NCBI GenBank assembly: GCA_022424925.1
Contig: JAKMGM010000039.1
Location: 1-10,873 of the forward strand
Origin: Candidatus Poseidoniaceae archaeon
GTDB lineage: Archaea > Thermoplasmatota > Poseidoniia > Poseidoniales > Poseidoniaceae
DNA length: 10,873 nt
Reading direction: 5' to 3'
Below are positions 1-6,185 of the stretch, piece by piece. A program made the translations under genes and the position numbers. The notes below the pieces were generated by a model. That model did no database searches. It was not told the origin of the DNA and saw only the letters and a program-made list of their open reading frames with translations. The first letter of the stretch is position 1. Each line of letters opens with the position of its first letter.

Positions 1-3000
1 CTATGTCATCGTACAAATCACTTTCAAAAGACTCCTGTGCGAGAACCAAAACCTCTACAGATTGTGTGAAATTGAGCGTTGGGTCTGACGGTGAACTGAC
101 CTGGCACGTGACTGTATCGGTTGAACCCGATGCTGGAACGCCGTTCGAGACAGGTGGCACCCAAATTTGGATGTACATTGGTAACGACTCTTTGATATTC
201 AAGGGTTCAAAATCCAGGGTTGAAGAGTTCGAATTACCAAGCATAATTTGCCAGCGGTTCTCCGATTCACACGAGACCGTATACTGCGCAGGAGTGTTTC
301 CGATGTTCATTACAGAAATCGAAAATCCAGTTGATTCACCAGGCATTGCCGACAAACCTGTGATGCCAGCTGCTCCAATGTTGACATCCGTCACCGATGG
401 TACGATGATTGTCACTCGCTGAGTATGTGACACGGTCGGCTGTGATTGATAACGAGCAGTGATATCAACTACATACGTTCCAGCACGGGCATAACGAGGT
501 GAACTTGAATCACTCAAGTCGACATCGTTGTTCACGAGAGTCACATTGAGCCGCTTGAAGTCGCCCTCCTCACCGAGACCTTGAACAAAATAGGGTCCGA
601 GTTCAGAAACGGATTTTGACCATGAATCATCGGGAGCCAACAAAAAGTCAGGCCGTCCGGGTTGAGGCTTCTGAACATTCGTGACAGAAAGGGTAACTGC
701 TTGTTCTCCTGTCCCCTCATGCAAGATATGGATTGGGACTTCGAGTGCTGAGTCATTGAGTACATCAAAAGTGTGGATTGCCGATAAGGCACGGTCTTCG
801 GCAGATACAGGCGCGTTGCCTGCGTCATCCAGAGCAACAACACGAACACCAAGTGCTGTGACCTCAATGTCTTGTTCCCAGATATTATTGTCCACACCTG
901 AAACAGCGTCGTTCATTTCATTCACTTGATTCAGCGTGTCAATACTAAGACGCATCGAGTGCGAACCCGTTGTGGTGAACTGATGCTGAAGCAGGATTGA
1001 ATCAATTTGACCCGGTTCAAGCGCAGGTCGGTCAGCATCAAACAATGTATCGCCCGTCGTCAAGTCCTCAAGTGTAACGCGGAAAGAGCCTGAAGCAAGC
1101 GTACCCTGATTGACCCAACCGAGTTGAAGTGAAATAAGGTCGTTCTTGAGGGGCTCTTGTGAAGACGGCACCAAACTTCCGTCGTAGGTAGCCAGATCTG
1201 CTTGAGGGTTTGGTGTTGCATCGGCGACAACCACGAGACTGTACTTCTGAGAAGTTCCTCCCGAATGCAACACTTTGAGTTGCCATTGACCCGATTGAAG
1301 TGAGAGCGAAGGTGCGATTTTTATTCGTTCTACATTGTTCACCGTATCAGCACTGCCGCCAGAAACCGAAACACCAGATTGGAAATCATTACCGAACCAT
1401 TCGACACCCGATGGGTCAACAAGAACGAGGTCGAGGTTATTGACCAATCTTGGCGAAGACTGGGCAGCATTGGCACTGCCTTCCTCATCGGACCAAGCAA
1501 GGGTAATATCGACGCCATGCGTCGGGTTGAGATTGAATGAATACAATAAACCAAACCCAGCGTCAATTTGCTTACCGTTGTCGTAAAAGGTGTTCAGCAC
1601 CGTTGAACCGTCCATGGGCATTACGGTGCGCTCAAGGTTGACTTGGCCCCATCCTTCGAGAGCGTTCGGAATGTCAGGTGCACCCAAATCGGTCGCACCG
1701 TTGATGACTGCTGCTTTAATGAGTGAGGCAGAAGGTGAATTAATACCAATTTGTTCCCGCAAAAACTCTCTCACCAATCCGGTTGTTCCCCCGGCTATGG
1801 CGGTAGCGTGGGATGAGCCTGAAAGGGTCATGTAGAGATTTGTTGTGCCATCAGCATGAACACCAGTACCGCATGAAAAACCACCTGGAGATTTAGCCTC
1901 TTCAGCCAAACCTGAACAAATATCAATTCCGGGCGCAACGATGTCCGGCTTAATCCTGCCATCAAGGCTCGGACCTTGGCTTGAAATGTTTGCAACTGTC
2001 CCGGCAAGAGAACCTGTCTGTGAAGTACCAATTGATAGTACGTTCTTTGCCGTAGAGGGGGCTGTAACTTGTGAAGCACCCTGTGCACCACGGTCACCTG
2101 CCGAGAAGAGTGGAAGTACGGTGTCCTTTTGGTTGACAAATTGGTCAACCGAACGTGAGTCTGCGGTATAGTGGCCGAAGTTTCCGTTCGCACCCCAAGC
2201 GTTGACTGAAATTCTCGCTGTTCGTTGCTCAGCATCGGTAAGGATATCATAAATCGAACCTAGTCTGCCGAACACCCCCGTTGGGTCGTGCTCCAGCGCA
2301 TACATGACCAGATTTGCAGAAGGAGCGATTCCTTCTGCGGTTGAATCACCGGTTCCATCACCGAGAACTGAAAGTGCTATATGGGTTCCATGGCCCGAAT
2401 TTGAGTCAACTGGAGACGGGTCAAGTCCGAAATTGGTATAGACACCTGCAACTCTTCCAACGATGTCAGGATGATCTTGGTCAAGTCCTGTATCTGTCAC
2501 TGCAATTGTTTCTCCAGAACCATCCAAGGTGAACGACGCATTAGAATCAACAGCGTCTAGACCTACAATGCCGCCAGCGATTGCATTGTGCAAGGTGAGT
2601 CCGAAAGCAGGTTCAGCCCAGATAATTCGCCCATCGTGCATCAAATTTTCAAGAAGAATCGAATGCGCACTGAGTGCATAGTTGAGTTCACACAAACCAA
2701 CACCGCACCAGGCTTCATTTGCACCCATTTTTAACAAGTCGAGACTGAGTGTATCGAGTCCACCCACCGCCAAATCAGGTGACGGCACGAGAGCGATATA
2801 TGTTGAAGGCGAAGGATTGAGTAAATCGCTGTGGACACGCCAACCGGGATGCTGGACTCCAGCCCAGCGTATTCGTTCATCCGTTTGAAGCGCATCGAGT
2901 GTGGCAAGAGGTGGAGATGGAAGTCGCACGAGCCATCCTTCATCAGCAATAAAATCCAGTGGAGTGAATGAATATTGCTTTGCCAATTCATCAAGCATTC

Positions 3001-3349
3001 CACCGTTGTGTTCGTGCAATTGTATGAGAGCCAAGCCAGTTCGTGCGGGGTCAGCCTCATCAAGGAAGGCTTTGTCAAGTGAAGGGCCAACACTCTGCAA
3101 CGGGTCAAATTCACCTGCTTGCAAGCGTAGAACTCCACTCGAAGCCTGAATGTCGGCATGCAGATGACTTGACGGTTCAAGAGCCATCCAATGCTGCGAG
3201 GCTTGAACCAACCGTTCCGACTCAGTAAGCATCTGCTCGTCGCCGGAAAGCAACTCTTTTGCCTCGAACTGTTGGTTGGTCAGTACAGGACTCAGCGATG
3301 TGATGAGAAGCAAGAAGAGCATGAGAACTGGTTGCCGTATGCCTTGCAT
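1..3349 (-). CDS. Secreted KP-43-like subtilase (S8 family) with C-terminal Ig-like domains; 3' end lies outside the window
   Basis: This is an exported serine endopeptidase, translated from the ATG at 3349 and open through base 1 (at least 1116 residues). Residues 1-24 form a signal peptide with a leucine-rich core after MQGIRQP. A pro-region (about 25-245) precedes the catalytic domain (about 250-560). The triad is visible: D286 in AVTDTGLD, H320 in GHGTH and S513 in LSGSSHATA. The stretch ARISVNAWGAN, the TADSRSVDQF segment and APSTAKNVLSIGTS match the Bacillus KP-43 subfamily. So does the following beta-sandwich (about 575-712) with VNNLDLVLVDPSG and TVNNVE. A CARDB-like domain (about 715-827) and two more Ig/NEW3-like domains follow. 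The oxyanion-hole position is Asp419 (SAGDRG) instead of the usual Asn (AAGNxG), and the serine motif is GSSHATA instead of GTSMATP. The start is the only ATG between an in-frame TGA and the signal peptide; no clear ribosome site precedes it. It lies co-directionally behind GAPDH. Family identity is firm; substrate and activity are unknown. Confidence 0.93.
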   Translation of the reverse strand, partial: MQGIRQPVLMLFLLLITSLSPVLTNQQFEAKELLSGDEQMLTESERLVQASQHWMALEPSSHLHADIQASSGVLRLQAGEFDPLQSVGPSLDKAFLDEADPARTGLALIQLHEHNGGMLDELAKQYSFTPLDFIADEGWLVRLPSPPLATLDALQTDERIRWAGVQHPGWRVHSDLLNPSPSTYIALVPSPDLAVGGLDTLSLDLLKMGANEAWCGVGLCELNYALSAHSILLENLMHDGRIIWAEPAFGLTLHNAIAGGIVGLDAVDSNASFTLDGSGETIAVTDTGLDQDHPDIVGRVAGVYTNFGLDPSPVDSNSGHGTHIALSVLGDGTGDSTAEGIAPSANLVMYALEHDPTGVFGRLGSIYDILTDAEQRTARISVNAWGANGNFGHYTADSRSVDQFVNQKDTVLPLFSAGDRGAQGASQVTAPSTAKNVLSIGTSQTGSLAGTVANISSQGPSLDGRIKPDIVAPGIDICSGLAEEAKSPGGFSCGTGVHADGTTNLYMTLSGSSHATAIAGGTTGLVREFLREQIGINSPSASLIKAAVINGATDLGAPDIPNALEGWGQVNLERTVMPMDGSTVLNTFYDNGKQIDAGFGLLYSFNLNPTHGVDITLAWSDEEGSANAAQSSPRLVNNLDLVLVDPSGVEWFGNDFQSGVSVSGGSADTVNNVERIKIAPSLSLQSGQWQLKVLHSGGTSQKYSLVVVADATPNPQADLATYDGSLVPSSQEPLKNDLISLQLGWVNQGTLASGSFRVTLEDLTTGDTLFDADRPALEPGQIDSILLQHQFTTTGSHSMRLSIDTLNQVNEMNDAVSGVDNNIWEQDIEVTALGVRVVALDDAGNAPVSAEDRALSAIHTFDVLNDSALEVPIHILHEGTGEQAVTLSVTNVQKPQPGRPDFLLAPDDSWSKSVSELGPYFVQGLGEEGDFKRLNVTLVNNDVDLSDSSSPRYARAGTYVVDITARYQSQPTVSHTQRVTIIVPSVTDVNIGAAGITGLSAMPGESTGFSISVMNIGNTPAQYTVSCESENRWQIMLGNSNSSTLDFEPLNIKESLPMYIQIWVPPVSNGVPASGSTDTVTCQVSSPSDPTLNFTQSVEVLVLAQESFESDLYDDI

Positions 3350-3393
3350 AGGCTTTCGAAACCAATTACCCTTTTCAACACGCCCCTTGGATG

Positions 3394-3408
3394 TGCCCCT
3401 TCGGGGCA
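3394..3408 (-). other. GC-rich hairpin just after the GAPDH stop codon
   Basis: A perfect 6-bp stem with a 3-base loop, TGCCCC-GAA-GGGGCA on the minus strand, begins 4 bases after the GAPDH stop. No T-run follows, so it is not a classic intrinsic terminator. A second copy of the right arm, AAGGGGC (3382-3388, minus strand), could pair with the same left arm through a longer loop. A role in mRNA 3'-end stability or partial termination before the protease gene is inference only. Confidence 0.4.
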
Positions 3409-3412
3409 GGCA

Positions 3413-4450
3413 TCAGAGATTGTTGTATGCTGAAATAGCGGCGTCAGTTTTTTGCACGGAGGCCATCCAGTCATCCTCAACACCCATCAAGGCTCGTATG
3501 GCGTCGACATTTTCTGGAATCACGTCAGATTCCTGATGAATGGCTTGGAAATAGTACAGCGTATTTCCTTCAAGTTTCACCCCGTCTTCCCAGATGAAAA
3601 TCTCATGCAAGTCACCCCATTTCCGACCTATGTCGCGGGCGAACTCCATGACTTCAGCTGTTGTCGTGATGCCGGTTTCCGAACCATTCATGATAACCAA
3701 TCGAGGGCGATTCGACCACATTTCCAATACTGATTCGGTTGTAAGACCGTGACCCTCAGGGAGGGTGGCAGTGATTACGTGGACATGCATGATCGTCGTA
3801 GGAACAGCCACGGCCATTGAATTAATTTGTATCTCAGGTTTGACGGTCATGACATCGGGGCCATGGTGAGATGGCACTTTCAAAACCGGCTTGATGGCAT
3901 TAATGGGACCTTTACTTGAATCCCCGGGGTCTGCCGCCCTTCGAATCATTGTACATTCAACTTTGAGCTCGCCACAGTGTTCGTACAGGGGGACAAGAGT
4001 TCTTGACAATCCAGTTGTGTTGCACGAGACAACACGGGTTCCTTGGACGTTCAGATTTTCTTTGTGGTTCGCAGATGAAGTATACGACATTTCAGTCATT
4101 GCATGCTTTTCTCCACCTTGGAAAATCCACTTGACACCGGCGTTTTGGTAGGTCGCTTTGTTCGAAGCACCGACCTTGCCCGGAGAACAATCAATAACGA
4201 TGTCGGCAATGCTCAACAAATCTGTGAGCCCACCGTGGCACGTATAACCAGCATCTGCGAAGGCTGCAATTCTGTCTTCATCATCAAATGTGCAGTAAAT
4301 GGGGTATCCCTTGCGGACTGCCAAATCGCATCCGAACGCAGGACGAGTCTTTGTAACGCCAACAATCTCCATGTCGTCTTGAGCGTCCACAGCGTCTGCA
4401 ACACGCTTTCCAATTGTTCCGTATCCGTTGATTGCCACCTTTATGGTCAT
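3413..4450 (-). CDS. gap: Type II (archaeal) glyceraldehyde-3-phosphate dehydrogenase
   Basis: This cytoplasmic enzyme of glycolysis and gluconeogenesis interconverts glyceraldehyde 3-phosphate plus phosphate and 1,3-bisphosphoglycerate, using NAD or NADP. The 345-residue length is normal for the archaeal type II family. The N-terminal Rossmann fold shows INGYGTIGKRVADAV. The nucleophile is Cys143 in VVSCNTTGL (numbered from this ATG). RRAADPGD, GPINAIKP and PSHHGPDV follow, then the histidine-rich TTIMHVH active-site motif and the C-terminal HQESDVIPENVDAIR signature. I chose the ATG at 4450, giving MTIKVAINGYG as in relatives. An in-frame GTG at 4459 (MRTMTIK) is the alternative and sits only 2 bases after an AGGT. 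The gene diverges from the GXGXG-protein gene and is followed by the protease gene on the same strand. No phosphoglycerate kinase gene is in the window. Identity is very secure. Confidence 0.97.
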   Translation of the reverse strand: MTIKVAINGYGTIGKRVADAVDAQDDMEIVGVTKTRPAFGCDLAVRKGYPIYCTFDDEDRIAAFADAGYTCHGGLTDLLSIADIVIDCSPGKVGASNKATYQNAGVKWIFQGGEKHAMTEMSYTSSANHKENLNVQGTRVVSCNTTGLSRTLVPLYEHCGELKVECTMIRRAADPGDSSKGPINAIKPVLKVPSHHGPDVMTVKPEIQINSMAVAVPTTIMHVHVITATLPEGHGLTTESVLEMWSNRPRLVIMNGSETGITTTAEVMEFARDIGRKWGDLHEIFIWEDGVKLEGNTLYYFQAIHQESDVIPENVDAIRALMGVEDDWMASVQKTDAAISAYNNL

Positions 4451-4515
4451 GGTTCTCACATACCTGCCTTTGAAGACCCTCTATTAACACATCGTTGAAA
4501 AAATTGGAATGAACT

Positions 4516-4545
4516 GTTGCGAAAATCCTGCAAGCGTTGCAAAAT
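4516..4545. repeat. TTGC-type half-sites: inverted repeat TGCAA-GCG-TTGCA plus an upstream copy
   Basis: A perfect inverted repeat with 5-bp arms and a 3-bp spacer occupies 4529-4541. A near-copy of its right half, GTTGCGAAA (4516-4524), lies exactly 20 bp upstream of GTTGCAAAA (4536-4544). That places the copies on the same helix face, two turns apart. The position between divergent genes suits a regulator's operator, but repeats this short also occur by chance. Confidence 0.35.
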
Positions 4546-4558
4546 GAAGTCACATTAC

Positions 4559-4564
4559 GGGAGG
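4559..4564 (+). promoter_or_regulatory. Shine-Dalgarno GGGAGG of the GXGXG-protein gene
   Basis: GGGAGG lies 10 bases before the ATG at 4575 and 4 bases before an in-frame TTG at 4569. The ATG is preferred because it is the stronger codon and the shorter spacing is tight; the extra residues would only be M-D. Confidence 0.55.
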
Positions 4565-4574
4565 CTATTTGGAC

Positions 4575-6176
4575 ATGAAGCATCAGCCAACCAACATGGC
4601 CGAACCAAGAGAGGTTGTTGAACGCTCATTCAACATCAACAAGAAACTTGGACCTCGATTGATTGCTGCGGCTGAGCAAAACGCCATCCTGCGTATTGGA
4701 TGGACCAACTCGGGCGAACCCGTACCGAAGAACGGGGAACTCGGATTATGCCCAAATCTACCGGAAGGAGCTCGCATGCGGGCGCTGGGCGTTCTCGGGT
4801 CTTGGGTAGCGGCCTTTGGAAGCGGTGGAAACTTTACAATTCAAGGTGATGCAGGTTCATTCCTCGGTGCTGGAAACCGAGGGAATACAATAACGTGCGA
4901 ACAATTAGCAGGCAACTACGCAGGCTATGCTATGCGTGACGGACGCATCTGCGTCATGGACGGTGTTGGAGACGATGCAGGCGCATTGATGAACGGTGGA
5001 CTCCTGCTCATCCGTGGCTCTGCTGGATCGAGAATCGGTGGAGGAATGAAGGATGGACTTATTGTCATTCACGGTGATGTTGGGAGTGACCCCGGAGCCG
5101 GAATGACCGGGGGACGCATCGTTATCAACGGCCGGTGTCCAACACCACCACCGGGTGTTGCATTACGCCCGCTTACGGCTGCCGAGGTCAAGTCGATCAA
5201 CAAAGAGCTCAGCGACCCCGAAATGGAAGTTCCCAAAGACGCTGTGTGTCTGGTACATTCACCCCAGTTGAACGTCGAGCAACCAGAACAACCCGTCTCT
5301 TCTTCTGATTTGTCAAGCGTTGGCTTGGTTGCGGGTGATCTGCATCATGCTGCAGCGTACCAAACCTGCGATACTGTGAGCCTGCTGGGTGAACGAGGTG
5401 GCGAAAACACACCAATTGCACTTCCACTCCCTCTCCTACCAATCGTGGCCAGCGGCGAAATACTGAACATGGCAAAAGATGCAGACCCCCTCGAACAGCA
5501 AGTGTTGGCAACCCAACCATTCATCACGCACGCACATCCGCGAGCAATAGATTTGGTTCTGTTGGACAGTGAAAATTTGTCCAGTGCACCAGAGCTACTC
5601 GAACAATCAAACGGCTTACTTGTGGATCTCGATGATTTACCTGCCATGAATTCCGAAGAATTGGATGGCTTTATTGTTGCAGTTCGGACGTTACTCGGCA
5701 TGGAGAAGACCGTTGGATTTCTCAACGCAGTTGGGCGTGTTGAATCGCTGCATGTCCGCTCTGCTCATCATTCAGTCGATGTGGCAGTTAGCCGTATTGA
5801 AGATGGCTCTGGACTACCTGAAGCAGCAGCACTCCCAATGGTAGGACGCTCGACTAAAAGTCACTTGACCGGTTCGCATACCCAAACTGGCATGCTTCTT
5901 GGCCTCTCAGCGAGTGGGAATGATCTCGCACTTTTACGTGCATCAGGAATCGATATCGTCTGCTGTGAAGTGCCAATGCAGGATGCCCAAGATTTAGCAC
6001 ACTGGTTGCAAAGTATCTCCAACGAACTTACATCGGTATTGAAACGGCTTGGCTTGGACTCGATTGACCAACTACAACGGCAACACCTACGAGCCCTCGA
6101 TTACGAGACAGCCGCAGTGAGTGGCTTGCGATTGGCCGGGTACGACCGACCGCTACCGCACTGGTTTTCGCGCTGA
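4575..6176 (+). CDS. GXGXG beta-helix protein (glutamate synthase domain 3-like) fused to a degenerate GltB FMN-domain-like region
   Basis: A 533-residue, probably cytoplasmic protein. Residues about 68-188 are a GXGXG right-handed beta-helix, with repeats such as GDAGSFLGAG, GVGDDAGALMNGG, GSAGSRIGGGMKDG and GDVGSDPGAGMTGG. This is as in domain 3 of the glutamate synthase large subunit and in formylmethanofuran dehydrogenase subunit C. The remainder (about 225-533) resembles the end of the GltB FMN-binding domain. DGSGLPEAAALP recalls the barrel segment before the FMN loop, and GLSASGNDLALLRASGIDIV recalls the IASGG...ALALGAD strand. LGLDSIDQLQRQHLRALD matches the conserved tail. The Cys-rich [3Fe-4S] loop (CxxxC...CPxGI) is absent, as is the glycine-rich FMN motif, and the order (GXGXG first) is reversed relative to GltB. 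No glutaminase domain is present. It is coupled to pheT downstream. The GXGXG call is secure; the second-half homology is my inference, and the function is unknown. Confidence 0.82.
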   Translation: MKHQPTNMAEPREVVERSFNINKKLGPRLIAAAEQNAILRIGWTNSGEPVPKNGELGLCPNLPEGARMRALGVLGSWVAAFGSGGNFTIQGDAGSFLGAGNRGNTITCEQLAGNYAGYAMRDGRICVMDGVGDDAGALMNGGLLLIRGSAGSRIGGGMKDGLIVIHGDVGSDPGAGMTGGRIVINGRCPTPPPGVALRPLTAAEVKSINKELSDPEMEVPKDAVCLVHSPQLNVEQPEQPVSSSDLSSVGLVAGDLHHAAAYQTCDTVSLLGERGGENTPIALPLPLLPIVASGEILNMAKDADPLEQQVLATQPFITHAHPRAIDLVLLDSENLSSAPELLEQSNGLLVDLDDLPAMNSEELDGFIVAVRTLLGMEKTVGFLNAVGRVESLHVRSAHHSVDVAVSRIEDGSGLPEAAALPMVGRSTKSHLTGSHTQTGMLLGLSASGNDLALLRASGIDIVCCEVPMQDAQDLAHWLQSISNELTSVLKRLGLDSIDQLQRQHLRALDYETAAVSGLRLAGYDRPLPHWFSR

Positions 6177-6182
6177 GGTGAT
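6174..6182 (+). promoter_or_regulatory. Strong Shine-Dalgarno TGAGGTGAT of pheT overlapping the upstream stop codon
   Basis: GAGGTGAT (6175-6182) is complementary over 8 bases to the archaeal 16S 3' end (AUCACCUCC). It contains part of the TGA stop of the previous gene and ends 3 bases before the pheT ATG. This fixes the start at 6186 and implies translational coupling. Confidence 0.85.
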
Positions 6183-6185
6183 ACG

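Larger units (their letters stand above)
4451..4574. promoter_or_regulatory. Divergent promoter region between GAPDH and the GXGXG-protein gene
   Basis: These 124 bases must hold the start signals of both divergent genes. On the minus strand, GTTAATAG (4488-4481) is the best TATA-box-like stretch. Its centre lies roughly 25 bases upstream of the GAPDH start codons, which would give a very short or absent leader. No convincing TATA box is visible for the plus-strand gene; GAAAAAATT near 4497-4505 is only A/T-rich. The promoter role is inferred from the gene layout, and exact elements are uncertain. Confidence 0.5.

Noticed and set aside
1..3230. Many short plus-strand frames opposite the protease gene, and short minus-strand frames in other phases
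   Set aside because: All are shadows of the continuous subtilase frame; none shows recognisable domains or ribosome sites.
3394..3408. Intrinsic (Rho-independent-like) terminator
   Set aside because: The stem is good, but no T-rich tract follows on either strand, and archaeal termination normally relies on T-runs. Kept only as a hairpin.
4459..4459. GTG start of GAPDH giving MRTMTIKVAING
   Set aside because: Family members begin just before the KVAINGYGTIG strand, which fits the ATG at 4450. The GTG is only 2 bases from its possible ribosome site. It remains a possible alternative.
4284..4583. Minus-strand 99-residue frame across the GAPDH start and divergent region
   Set aside because: It overlaps the strongly supported GAPDH frame in another phase and has no recognisable motif.
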